From an uncultured Acidobacteriota bacterium (GTDB lineage Bacteria > Acidobacteriota > UBA6911 > RPQK01 > JAJDTT01): 64,000 nucleotides of DNA. Every line of letters starts with the position of its first letter. Positions within the stretch are counted from its first letter, which is position 1. Shown here piece by piece: positions 44,316-53,104 of this stretch. A program made the position numbers and the translations under genes. The notes under the pieces were generated by a model, which was given only the letters and a program-made list of their open reading frames with translations, made no database searches and was not told where the DNA came from. Location of the stretch: contig CATOST010000036.1 in NCBI GenBank assembly GCA_951812665.1, positions 62,001 to 126,000 on the forward strand, read 5' to 3'.

Positions 44316-44768
44316 CTAGGGTCTCGCCAGAAGGTGGGAGGGAGCGGCTTCGATCCGGGAGGAGATCTCCGGGGGAATGGGGATGGAGGACATCCGGCCC
44401 GTCTCCTCGGAGACGCGGACGCAGACGACCTTGAGAGCGCCGGCCGCCACCACCTGGAGACCGCCCCGGGACTGTTTTCGGAAGATGAAATCCAGCAGCA
44501 GGGATTTTTCCTCCTTGGCCCGCACCAGGAGGTGGATCTGCACCACGTCCTCGAACCGGAGGGGTTTCCGGTAGTCGCAGCGAGCGCTGAGCCGGGGCCA
44601 GCCCAGGGTCCCCCGGGGCCCGCTGAAATGACCCGCGAACCCCAGCGAGCGGTAGAACTCGTGTTCCGTCTCCTCCATGAATCGGAAGAAGTTGCTGAAG
44701 TGGACAATGCCGGCCATGTCCGTGTCCGCGAACTGAATCCGGCGATCGGCCTTGAATTCGTATGCCAC
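44316..44768 (-). CDS. Hotdog-fold acyl-CoA thioesterase (4HBT type)
   Basis: A 150-residue protein. RRIQFADTDMAGIVHFSNFFRFMEETEHEF is the 4-hydroxybenzoyl-CoA thioesterase signature, with the catalytic Asp in DTDMAGIVHF. It hydrolyses an acyl- or aryl-CoA or releases a product from a carrier. GTG start. It lies 9 nt after the flavin enzyme and 4 nt before the ligase; a ligase and thioesterase side by side suggest one CoA-bound intermediate handled by the operon. Confidence 0.88.
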   Translation of the reverse strand: MAYEFKADRRIQFADTDMAGIVHFSNFFRFMEETEHEFYRSLGFAGHFSGPRGTLGWPRLSARCDYRKPLRFEDVVQIHLLVRAKEEKSLLLDFIFRKQSRGGLQVVAAGALKVVCVRVSEETGRMSSIPIPPEISSRIEAAPSHLLARP

Positions 44769-44777
44769 TGGGCTTGA

Positions 44778-46091
44778 CTACCCGATCGCCGGTTCGGTTG
44801 CGGTTGCGGCCCGGCGGGTGGGCGGACGAAAGCCCTCCCCCGCCAGCGGATGACCATGTTTCAGGGGCGGCGGCAGCTCCACCAGCTCCTCGATGGCGCC
44901 GAAGAGATCGGCAAAATCCCGGAAGAGGTGGCCGATGAGGCAGTCGGTGAGGTCGCCTCTCAGGTCCGCATGGCGGTTCAGGAGCCGCCTGAAGCTGAAC
45001 TCCTGATCGTAGAAGGCGTAGACGAGGCGCCGCATGGCCTCGATGCCCCGGGTCAGGTCGCGCCCATACCGGGCGAAACGGGCCGCCCCGGCATCCCCCG
45101 CCTTGAGTGCGTCGTCGATGGCGTCGGCCGCCATCTCTCCGCTCTTGAGCGCCAGGAACACGCCGGAGGAGAAGATGGGGTCCAGGAAGGCGAAGGCGTC
45201 TCCCACCAGCACCAGGCCCGAGGCGGCGCAGTAGCGCGAACGGTACGAGTAGTCCCCCGTCAACTTCACCGCACCCTCTTGGCGTCCCGGCGCCACGTGC
45301 TCCCGGATCCACGGATTGCATTGGATCTCCCGGTCGAACACTACCTGGAGGTCCCGGGACTCACGGAACAGGTAGCTCTTGTGGGCCACGACGCCGACGC
45401 TGACCTGGTCTTCCGGGAGCGGGATGTACCAGAACCACCCCTTCTCCGGCAGGTAGGCGATGGTGGTGGCGCCTTCGTCCAGACCCGGGTCCCGGAGAGC
45501 TCCACGATAGTAGCTCCAGAGCGCCGCCCGGTTCAGGGCCCGGTCCCGAATCCTCCAACGATTGGAGGCGGCGGACAAGGCGGCTCGGCCCGTGGCGTCG
45601 ACGGTCATGGGTGCGCGTACCCGGAACCTCTCTCCGGCACGGGTGACGGCCTCCACGCCCCGCACCGAACCCGCTTCCCGGATCAGACGGGTGACCGAGA
45701 CCTCTTCCCGGACCGTGGCCCCTTGGGCCCGGGCGTTGTCCAGCAGGAGCTGATCGAACTCGCTGCGCAGGACCTGCCAGGTAGTGGAGGCTTCATGGTC
45801 CAGGTGCTGAAAAAAGTAGAAGGGCTGGGAAACGCGTCCCCCGGTAGAGACGAACTGAACGCTGTATTTAAGGGGAAACGCGGACGCCTTGAGTTGCTCG
45901 ATCAGTCCCAGCCGCTCCAGAGTGAAGTAGCAATAGGGCATCAGCGATTCCCCCACCGAGTAACGGGGAAACCGCTCCTTCTCCAGGACCAGCACCTTCC
46001 AACCGGCCTGGGCCAACAAGGCGGCGGTGGTGGCTCCGGCGGGTCCTCCCCCGGCCACCACCACGTCGTAATCTCGGACAGTCTCCGTCAT
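44778..46091 (-). CDS. FAD-dependent oxidoreductase, flavin halogenase-like
   Basis: A 437-residue flavoprotein. The FAD site VVAGGGPAGATTAALL opens the protein, GESLMP is at residues 48-52, and VLVGDAFAFLDPIFSSGV near residue 293 is the second FAD motif. Two marks of flavin-dependent halogenases are seen: WFWYIP, fitting WxWxIP, and Lys75 in FPLKYSVQF at the position of the catalytic Lys (Lys79 of PrnA). The same superfamily also includes geranylgeranyl-reductase-like enzymes, so halogenation is possible but not proven. No flavin reductase is nearby. Its ATG directly follows the radical SAM stop with no gap. Confidence 0.8.
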   Translation of the reverse strand: MTETVRDYDVVVAGGGPAGATTAALLAQAGWKVLVLEKERFPRYSVGESLMPYCYFTLERLGLIEQLKASAFPLKYSVQFVSTGGRVSQPFYFFQHLDHEASTTWQVLRSEFDQLLLDNARAQGATVREEVSVTRLIREAGSVRGVEAVTRAGERFRVRAPMTVDATGRAALSAASNRWRIRDRALNRAALWSYYRGALRDPGLDEGATTIAYLPEKGWFWYIPLPEDQVSVGVVAHKSYLFRESRDLQVVFDREIQCNPWIREHVAPGRQEGAVKLTGDYSYRSRYCAASGLVLVGDAFAFLDPIFSSGVFLALKSGEMAADAIDDALKAGDAGAARFARYGRDLTRGIEAMRRLVYAFYDQEFSFRRLLNRHADLRGDLTDCLIGHLFRDFADLFGAIEELVELPPPLKHGHPLAGEGFRPPTRRAATATEPAIG

Positions 46092-47402
46092 TTAGGTGTA
46101 TCGCGAATCCTGATGCTCCCGGAGGAAGAAGAGGGGCAGCAGCCGATCCACCTGCAGGAGGCCCTCGCGGCTGAGTTCCAATCCTTCGGGGGAGGCCGTC
46201 ATGAAACCCTCCGCGGCCAGTTCGCCGATGGGACCCGCGAATCTTTCGAGAATGTCCACTTGGAACTTGTTCCGGAAGTATCCGGTCTGGACCCGGCCCA
46301 GCTTCAATTGCAGGATCAGCTCTCGAATCAGGCGCTCCTCTCCGGTCGGCGTCAGGGCGCGATGGAGGGGAAGCTCTCCTTGGCCGAGTCGTTGCAGGTA
46401 GGGCCCCATGTCGTGCTGGTTCTGGAAATGGGTGCCCCCGACGTGGGAAAAGGAGGCCACTCCCAGAGCCACCATGTCGGCCCCCGACCAGAGCTGGTCC
46501 CGGTAGAGGAATCGGCTCCGTTCGGGCGATCGGACGGCCGTGTAGGCGCTGGCCACGTGGTAGCCGTTCCGCTCCAGTTCCTGGAAAGCCAAATCCACCC
46601 ACCGACGCTTGGTGGGCCAGTCGGCCACGGGGGCCCGCGTCCGGCCCTGCTCGCGCATTCGACGGTAGATCGTGGTGTTGAAGGGGATCTCCATCTGGTA
46701 GACGGTGATGCTGTCGGGTTGAAGTTGGAGGGTGTTCTCCACGCACCGGCGCCAGTTCTCCTCCGTCTCGTCCACCATCCCGGCGATGAGATCGATGTTG
46801 ACCTGGGGGAAGTCCAGACGGCTGGCCCGTTCGTAGACGTCCCAGATTTCGCGGGAGCGGTGAGCCCGGCCGTTGATCTCCAGGACGTGGTCGTCGAAGT
46901 TCTCCACCCCCAGGCTGAGCCGGGTGACGCCGAGTTCGCGCAGAAGCTCCAGTTTCCCCGGGGTCAGCGTGCCGGGCTCGCATTCGAAGGTGATCTCCCG
47001 GGCATGGTCCCAGGAAAAGTGCTGCTTCAACTCCCCGACCAGGCCCGAGAGCTGACGGGTCGAGAGATAGGACGGAGTTCCGCCTCCGAAGTAGATGAAG
47101 TCCAGCTGCCGGCCGTTGACGAAGGGCCGGCGGGAGTAGATTTCCAGCTCCCGAACCAGCGCGTCCAGATAGCCCAGGATCTCGCGCGAGCCCTTGCCCG
47201 TGTAGACCTTGAAGTAACAGAAATGGCAGCGCTTGCGGCAGAAGGGGATGTGGAGGTAGAGGCCCAGCGGCGTCTCCGGGTCGCTGGGGCGCTCCAGGGC
47301 CGCCAGGGCATCCGTCACGCCCTCCGGTTTCCAGAAGGAGAAGGGGGGATAGTTGGCGATGAAGTAGTTGCTGGCGACGGTCTCCTTGTCGGACTGCATC
47401 AT
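46092..47402 (-). CDS. HemN/HemW-like radical SAM enzyme
   Basis: A 436-residue protein. HIPFCRKRCHFCYFKVYTGKG near residue 55 carries the CxxxCxxC cluster motif in the HemN style; FIYFGGGTPSYLS, ECEPGTLT and RLSLGVENFDDHVLEINGRAH follow as in HemW. The first residue after the third Cys is Tyr, not the Asp typical of HemW, and the gene opens a four-gene operon with a flavin enzyme, thioesterase and ligase. A role in modifying a small molecule, and not in haem supply, is therefore likely (inference). TAGAAT at 47452-47457 (minus) is a good -10. Paired ATGs at 47402 and 47399. Confidence 0.83.
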   Translation of the reverse strand: MMQSDKETVASNYFIANYPPFSFWKPEGVTDALAALERPSDPETPLGLYLHIPFCRKRCHFCYFKVYTGKGSREILGYLDALVRELEIYSRRPFVNGRQLDFIYFGGGTPSYLSTRQLSGLVGELKQHFSWDHAREITFECEPGTLTPGKLELLRELGVTRLSLGVENFDDHVLEINGRAHRSREIWDVYERASRLDFPQVNIDLIAGMVDETEENWRRCVENTLQLQPDSITVYQMEIPFNTTIYRRMREQGRTRAPVADWPTKRRWVDLAFQELERNGYHVASAYTAVRSPERSRFLYRDQLWSGADMVALGVASFSHVGGTHFQNQHDMGPYLQRLGQGELPLHRALTPTGEERLIRELILQLKLGRVQTGYFRNKFQVDILERFAGPIGELAAEGFMTASPEGLELSREGLLQVDRLLPLFFLREHQDSRYT

Positions 47403-47521
47403 TGGAACCCGGCCGCGGTGGGGCCGGATCGCCGGCCGCCGCGCAGGGCTCATTCTATCAGACCGAATGCCGACGCCCCTCTCGACGCCGGGAGGCCTTC
47501 CTCTCTCACCCGCAAAAACAC

Positions 47522-47548
47522 GTAGGGGCTCCCCTTGTGGGTGCCCTC
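47522..47548 (-). repeat. 27-nt palindromic element, copy D
   Basis: Identical over 27 nt to the copy at 9951. It lies 119 nt 5' of the radical SAM gene, in the same orientation to that gene as copies A-C have to theirs. Confidence 0.8.
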
Positions 47549-47576
47549 TTACGTCCCAACCTCGGTGGCCGGCGGG

Positions 47577-47603
47577 GAAGGGCGACACCAGGGTCGCCCC
47601 TAC
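47577..47603 (+). repeat. 27-nt palindromic element, copy E
   Basis: GAAGGGCGACACCAGGGTCGCCCCTAC in two halves: arms GGGCGAC and GTCGCCC. The stem core is changed on both sides relative to copies A and C. It is inverted relative to copy D 28 nt away and lies 3' of the permease gene. Confidence 0.75.
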
Positions 47604-47621
47604 GAAGGAAAAGGTAGGGGT

Positions 47622-50600
47622 CTACTCCGACCGGAGGGACTCGATGACGGGAGTGCGCACGGCGGCGGCGACGGCGGCCAGCGATGCCAGCAGGCCCACC
47701 AGAAGAACCAGGCCGGCCAGGGCTCCGGTGGGCGCCAGGGAGGGGCCGAGGTCCCGGGCGAGGAGAACCGGGGCCACGGCAACCAGGGCCGACGAGACCC
47801 CCGTCACCAGGGCGAATCCCACCAGCAGCAGGTTCTCGGCCAGCACCATGGTCCCCAGGTGGCCCGGCCCGTAGCCGACGGCCCGCATCAAGGCCAATTC
47901 TCTCCGGCGCTCGAGCACGTTGCGGAGCAGAATCACCGCGGTGCCCAGCGTTCCCAGCAGCAGGCCCAATGCGCCCAGGCTCTGGAAGGTGGACAGGTAC
48001 GTATTCTCGACGCGGTGGAAGCTGGCCAGACGGTCCGCGGTGGAAGTGGCATCGAACCCGTAGTCGGAGAGGCTCCGTTCCAGGTTCTGAACCCAATTTC
48101 CGTCCTCCCGGTCGGGGGTCTCGATCAGGAAGTAGCGGTAACCCTGCTGTTTCGGGAACAGCTTCAGGAAATTCCGCTCGGAGATCACGATCTCGCCTTG
48201 CAGGACGCTGTCGGCCAGGGCTCCCACCAGTTTCAACCGGACCGGCTCCCCTTCTGCCCGCTCCAGGATGATCTCCTCCCCCAGGCCCGTGTGCAGCGAA
48301 TACGCCATGGAGGTGGCGTCGGCGATGGCAGGAATCGCCGAGTCTTGGGAGTCCGCCTCCAGCAGGCGCCACGGGCTGCCCTGATCTTCGGAAGCCAGCG
48401 AGGAACTGAAGCTGAAGCGCCCCAGGTCCAGGAAAGCGCGCCGGGCGCCCAGGATTCTCGGGTTGGCCGGACGATAGAGGTTTCGGCAGCTGGCGTCGTC
48501 CCCCGGACGGAGCCGGAACGACCAGAAGCGGAGCTTTTCGGGGGAGGGCAGACGGTCCAGATTCAGGTCCCGCCTGCTCTCCGGGTCGTCGGGATCCTGG
48601 AAGAAGGGAATCGAAGATTCGGCCGCCAGGGAGAACCCGCCGGTTCCTGACCCGGGCGCCAGGGCAGGGGTCCCCTCTCGGCGAAAGACTCCCACCGTCA
48701 CGATGATGAATGTGGCCAGGGCGATGAGGCCGATGGAGAGGATGGATCGATCCGGCCGGTAGCTCAGGTTCCGGAGTCCGATCCGGCACAGGGCCGGGAC
48801 CCCCCGCCCGTGGAATTGCAGAGTCCGGCCCGAGGTGAGGAGCCACCATTGGAATGCCAGCAGGGAGACCAGCAGCAGGGCTCCGGAGCCGAAGAATCCG
48901 GCCGTCTGGCCGATCCAGCCCAGGATCGCCGCCAGCAGGAAGATCAGTCCGGCCGCTCCCAGCGCCAGAGCCGCCAGCAGGGACCGGCGGCCGGAGCCGG
49001 TGGCCAGCGGTTCCTTCTCGCCCGCCAGCAGGAGCCGGGGAGGAGCCTTGCGGAGTTTTCGAAGAGTCAACAGGATGCAGAGGAAGGCGGCCGTCACCCC
49101 GGCGGCGGCCCCCAGAAGGAGGGTCCCCGGTTCCACGTGCAGGGTCAGCCGCGTGGTTCCCACCGCCGAGATCCAGCGGGTTCGCAGCCCCCACATCATC
49201 AGCCAGCCGTAGGCGGCGGCTCCCGCCAGGCCCAGCAGGCTCCCGGCGATAGCCAGAACCAGACCTTCGGCGGCGAAGATCCGCCGGATCAGAGGCTCCG
49301 AAATCCCCAGGGCCTTGAACAGACCGACCTGGCGCAACCGCTGCTCCAGCCCCAGCTTGAAGAAGAGGACGGTCAGGAGCAGGGCGGAGACGACCAGGAA
49401 GAAGCTGAAGTAGAGGAAGTACTCTCCGAAATCGGTGGTCCCGCGGGAGGCCTCGATGCCGGTCTCCCTCACCCGGTGCAGGGCGAACCCCATGTCCTCG
49501 GGGGAGAGGTTCGCCAGCAGGCTCTCCCGAAAGCGGTCGAGAGCCTGGTCCAGGGTGAGATCTTCCGATTTTTCGAAGCGCAGCGAGGTGACGTCGCCGA
49601 ACCGGGACCCCCACAGTTCTTGGGCGGTTTCAAGCGGGAGGAAGGCCTTGGGAGTGGTGCGGTAGCGTTCCCAGTAGTCTTCGTCCTGATGCCGGATGCG
49701 GGAGAGGTCGACGGGAAACGGCGGGTCCCAATGGGAGATGGACTCGGTTTGGCTGATGCCCTCGAACTCGGGAATCAGGTCCCTGTCGGCTGCCGCACCG
49801 GAGAGGGGAATGACTCCGGCCACTCGGAAGTCCGCCGTTTGCGTCGAGAGTCCGTGGCGGTAGTCCCATAGAAAGTACTCCAGTTTCACCGGTGTCCCCG
49901 GTCCGATCTCCAGGTCCCGGGCGGTCCAGTCGTTGATCCAGAGCGGCGCCGGAGACCCCTCTCCTTGGAAAGCGGCAGCCGCCTCTCCCGAGAGTCGGGC
50001 CAGATGGTCCGATTCCAACCCCGTGACCAGCGAATAGGGGACGTTCTTTTCTCCCTGGGCGATGGAATTGACGACGTAGCTGAAGATGGACTGGGACTCC
50101 AGCTGCAGGGCGTCGCCCGCCCGCCGGGCCGCGGCCACCACGGGCTCGTCCAGCAGGCCTCCTTCATGCTCCAGGGAGAGACAGGAACAATGGTCCAGGG
50201 CCCGGATCCTGAGTCCGGCAGCTTCCGGTGTGAGGGTGTCCCGGAGCAGATCCCGGAGCCGGTTCCCGTCATCCTCGGACCGGTTCCGGCTTGCGGACAG
50301 GAGCAACGCGTTGACCCGCCCCTCCTGGTCCAGGGCCCGCTGAAACTCGACCAGGGGCAAAAACAGGGTCCGAACCGCGGCGCCTCGTTGCAGGATCGAG
50401 AACTCTCCCAGGTTTTCCGGCTGCAGGACGCGGCTGCCCCGGACCCGCAATGTGGTCCCCGAGGAGTCCCTCCGGCCGTGAAGAGTCTCAGCCGGAGTCG
50501 CAGCCTGCTGCTGCAGAGTCACCAGCAGGCTGTCGCCCTCGTTCCAATCCAGCTCCCGGGCCAATTCCGGACTGAGCAGAGCGCTGCGGCGGTCCAGGGG

Positions 50601-50984
50601 CTCGGGCGGGCGCCCGTGGAAAGCCCAGAAACGGGGGTCCACTCCGTAGACCTGCACGCGGGACGCCAATCGTTGAGTGCCGGCGTGAACCACCGTGCCT
50701 TCCCCCACCATGATGGGACAGGCGCTGCCGAAAGCCTGGGAGAAGCCGGGATGGGACTGGAGTCTCCCGGCCAGTTCTTCGGGGAAGGGCATGGAGGCGG
50801 TGACGACGGTGTGGGTACTGCCCAAGCGCTCCAGCACCAGTGCCCTGAGGCTGGAGCGGACCGAATCTCCCACCAGGAGGGCGCCGGCCAGGGTGGCGAC
50901 GCTCACGGCCACGCCGCCCACGATGGCCAGCTGGGTGGGCCAGTAGTGGGCCAGGCTTCGTACGACGATCCGGCGGAGTCTCAT
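47622..50984 (-). CDS. Large FtsX/MacB-type ABC permease
   Basis: An 1120-residue membrane protein with the LolC/YbbP-like layout: a first helix near residues 20-40 (AIVGGVAVSVATLAGALLVG), a long periplasmic MacB-like domain, a block of three helices with LFFKLGLEQRLRQVGLFKALGIS (FtsX motif), a second set of helices and periplasmic domain, and a final FtsX block with RRRELALMRAVGYGPGHLGTMVLAENLLLVG. Such permeases move lipids, lipoproteins or export substrates by mechanotransmission. The start at 50984 overlaps the ATPase stop (ATGA). The partner ATPase is fused to a glycosyltransferase, which is unusual. Confidence 0.86.
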   Translation of the reverse strand: MRLRRIVVRSLAHYWPTQLAIVGGVAVSVATLAGALLVGDSVRSSLRALVLERLGSTHTVVTASMPFPEELAGRLQSHPGFSQAFGSACPIMVGEGTVVHAGTQRLASRVQVYGVDPRFWAFHGRPPEPLDRRSALLSPELARELDWNEGDSLLVTLQQQAATPAETLHGRRDSSGTTLRVRGSRVLQPENLGEFSILQRGAAVRTLFLPLVEFQRALDQEGRVNALLLSASRNRSEDDGNRLRDLLRDTLTPEAAGLRIRALDHCSCLSLEHEGGLLDEPVVAAARRAGDALQLESQSIFSYVVNSIAQGEKNVPYSLVTGLESDHLARLSGEAAAAFQGEGSPAPLWINDWTARDLEIGPGTPVKLEYFLWDYRHGLSTQTADFRVAGVIPLSGAAADRDLIPEFEGISQTESISHWDPPFPVDLSRIRHQDEDYWERYRTTPKAFLPLETAQELWGSRFGDVTSLRFEKSEDLTLDQALDRFRESLLANLSPEDMGFALHRVRETGIEASRGTTDFGEYFLYFSFFLVVSALLLTVLFFKLGLEQRLRQVGLFKALGISEPLIRRIFAAEGLVLAIAGSLLGLAGAAAYGWLMMWGLRTRWISAVGTTRLTLHVEPGTLLLGAAAGVTAAFLCILLTLRKLRKAPPRLLLAGEKEPLATGSGRRSLLAALALGAAGLIFLLAAILGWIGQTAGFFGSGALLLVSLLAFQWWLLTSGRTLQFHGRGVPALCRIGLRNLSYRPDRSILSIGLIALATFIIVTVGVFRREGTPALAPGSGTGGFSLAAESSIPFFQDPDDPESRRDLNLDRLPSPEKLRFWSFRLRPGDDASCRNLYRPANPRILGARRAFLDLGRFSFSSSLASEDQGSPWRLLEADSQDSAIPAIADATSMAYSLHTGLGEEIILERAEGEPVRLKLVGALADSVLQGEIVISERNFLKLFPKQQGYRYFLIETPDREDGNWVQNLERSLSDYGFDATSTADRLASFHRVENTYLSTFQSLGALGLLLGTLGTAVILLRNVLERRRELALMRAVGYGPGHLGTMVLAENLLLVGFALVTGVSSALVAVAPVLLARDLGPSLAPTGALAGLVLLVGLLASLAAVAAAVRTPVIESLRSE

Positions 50985-52996
50985 CGCGGGTGGAGCCGGC
51001 ATTCGCGGAGCTCATAGCGGTTGGGAAACCTGGCCGCCAGCTCCAGATTGTGGGTGACCACCATGAGAATCGTGCGCCGGCGCCGGTGCAGCTCCAGCAA
51101 GAGCTCGCTGACGGCGTCGGCCGACCGGCGGTCCAGATTGCCGGTGGGCTCGTCACAGAGCAGCAGAAAAGGATCCAGAATCAAGGCTCGAGCCAGAGCC
51201 GCGCGCTGTTTCTCCCCGCCCGAGAGCTCCCAGGGCCGGTGCTCGAGACGTTCGCCGAGACCCACCCGTTCCAGCAGGCCGCGGGCCTTCCGCACCTGTT
51301 CCCCGCCGTTGGACTCGGAGCGGGCGACCAGGGTCGGTATCAAGACGTTTTCCAGGACCGAGCATTGGGGCAGGAGGCAGTGGTCCTGGAAGACGAAACC
51401 CACCTGCCGGTTCCTGAATTGGGCCAGCTCCCGCGGCTCCAGCTCGAACGGATTCTGGCCCTCCAGCCGGACGGTGCCGGCCGTGGGTGGCTCCAGAGCT
51501 CCCAGAATATGCAGCAGCGTGCTCTTGCCGCTCCCGGAGGGTCCCACGATCGACACCGCGTCTCCCCGGGACAGGGACAACGACACGCCGGAGAGAACCG
51601 GCAGCGTGCCCCGGGGAGTGGCGTAGTCCTTGCTCAGGCCGTGGACCTGCAGGCCGCCGGGTCTCCGGGGCGAGCCGGCGCTCTTTGCAGCAGCGTGCCG
51701 GGACCCGGACGGGCTGGCCAGGCGCTCATAGGACCGTAGTGTGGCGGCCGCCATTTTTCGCGCGTCGTAATGCTCCCGCACGCCCTCCCGGCCACGGCGG
51801 CCCAACTCGGCGGCCCGTTCCGGATCGCGGTGAAGATCCAGAATTCCCCGGGCCAGGTCCGCGGCGTCGTCCGGTTCCACCAGCAGACCGCCGCCGGTGG
51901 CCGCGATGATCTCCGGAAAGACGCCTCGCCGCGGCTGCACCACGGGAACGCCGCAGGCCTGCGCCTCCAGCGTGTAGATTCCCTTGGGCTCGTCGTAGCA
52001 GGTGGGGACCGAGAAAACGTCCAGTTCCTTGAGGAACCGGATCTTTTCCGCACGGCTCAGACAGCCCCGGTACTGGAAGGAGTCCTCCAGGCCCCAGCGG
52101 CGCAATTTCTTCCTGATCCCACGCAGATAGCCGGAATGATCGGTGGTCGGGTCGCCTGCGACCAGGAGGCGCGTCTTTCCCGGACCCAACTCGCGGGCCA
52201 CGCCGCGATAGGCATCGCAGAGCCGGTGCAACCCCTTCTCGGGAGCGATCCGGGCCAGGTATCCCACGGTGAAGGGGCGGGATGGGTCGGGGCTGCGCGG
52301 CTGAAAGTCGTCGACGTGGATCCCCAGAGGAACCACGCCGACCTTGGAGCCGGGGATGCCCAGATAGTCTCGCATCACTCGTCCATGGTAGCGGCTCACG
52401 GCGTGGAACTGATCGATGAATTCGGCGTTGGCCCGGATTCTCTCCCCAGCCTGAGACCGGTAGGGTTCCTTCAGCGCCTCCAGGAACAGGTCCTCTCCCT
52501 GGAGGGTGCAGCAGACGGGGCAGGAAAGGGCCTGCTTCAAGGGATGAGCCAGTCCGCTGAGCAGACTGTTCCCCAGGTGTACCAGGTCGGGACGGGGACG
52601 GGTTCGGAGCCAGCTGACGAGTTTTTCCAGCTCTTTGCGCTGGAAACCCGATTCTCCCCGGAGAACCGAAATGGTGATCTCCCCGAGTTCGCCGGGATCG
52701 GTCTGAGCGCCCCAGCGCCCCGCCGAGTTCAACAGCCAGGACGAGTCCAGAATCCGATCCAGGTACCAGGGAGTGGATCGGAAAATGGAAAACCGCTGTT
52801 GCAGGTAGACGTTGACTCCACCGAAGAAGGTGGTGCCGAGACTCACATTGGGTTCGTCGGTGACGGTCGGAGTGTAGAGGGGGACCAACTCGACGTCATG
52901 TCCCCGGGCAAGGAGGTGCGAGGCCAGAGTGTTGTCCCGAATGCAGGCGCCGCAGTACATGCCCGCGGCTCCCGCCGTGATGTACACGACCCTCAT
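50981..52996 (-). CDS. Fusion of a GT-B glycosyltransferase with a MacB/LolD-type ABC ATPase
   Basis: A 671-residue protein. Residues 1-425 are a family-4-like glycosyltransferase: an N-terminal Rossmann opening (VVYITAGAAGMYCGACIRDN), GYLARIAPEKGLHRL, and a donor site DEPKGIYTLEAQACGVPVVQ. A linker of about 30 residues follows. Residues about 455-671 are an ABC ATPase with Walker A GPSGSGKST, Q-loop VFQDHCLLPQ, signature LSGGEKQR and Walker B LLLCDEPTGNLD. The fusion ties sugar transfer to an FtsX-type exporter and is uncommon. Start set at ATG 52996, where the Rossmann fold begins; an in-frame TTG at 53038 is less likely. Confidence 0.86.
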   Translation of the reverse strand: MRVVYITAGAAGMYCGACIRDNTLASHLLARGHDVELVPLYTPTVTDEPNVSLGTTFFGGVNVYLQQRFSIFRSTPWYLDRILDSSWLLNSAGRWGAQTDPGELGEITISVLRGESGFQRKELEKLVSWLRTRPRPDLVHLGNSLLSGLAHPLKQALSCPVCCTLQGEDLFLEALKEPYRSQAGERIRANAEFIDQFHAVSRYHGRVMRDYLGIPGSKVGVVPLGIHVDDFQPRSPDPSRPFTVGYLARIAPEKGLHRLCDAYRGVARELGPGKTRLLVAGDPTTDHSGYLRGIRKKLRRWGLEDSFQYRGCLSRAEKIRFLKELDVFSVPTCYDEPKGIYTLEAQACGVPVVQPRRGVFPEIIAATGGGLLVEPDDAADLARGILDLHRDPERAAELGRRGREGVREHYDARKMAAATLRSYERLASPSGSRHAAAKSAGSPRRPGGLQVHGLSKDYATPRGTLPVLSGVSLSLSRGDAVSIVGPSGSGKSTLLHILGALEPPTAGTVRLEGQNPFELEPRELAQFRNRQVGFVFQDHCLLPQCSVLENVLIPTLVARSESNGGEQVRKARGLLERVGLGERLEHRPWELSGGEKQRAALARALILDPFLLLCDEPTGNLDRRSADAVSELLLELHRRRRTILMVVTHNLELAARFPNRYELRECRLHPR

Positions 52997-53104
52997 GGGA
53001 AGAAGATTACGCCGGGGCCGGTCCCCGCTGCAAGACAACCCCGTGGAGACTTCATTGAAGGGCTGGTAACATGAGCACTCCTCGAACCTCTACCCGAATT
53101 TTGG

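Noticed and set aside
44850-47525. A long plus-strand frame antisense to the halogenase-like and radical SAM genes
   Set aside because: The composition is a shadow of the opposite strand and no protein family is recognisable.
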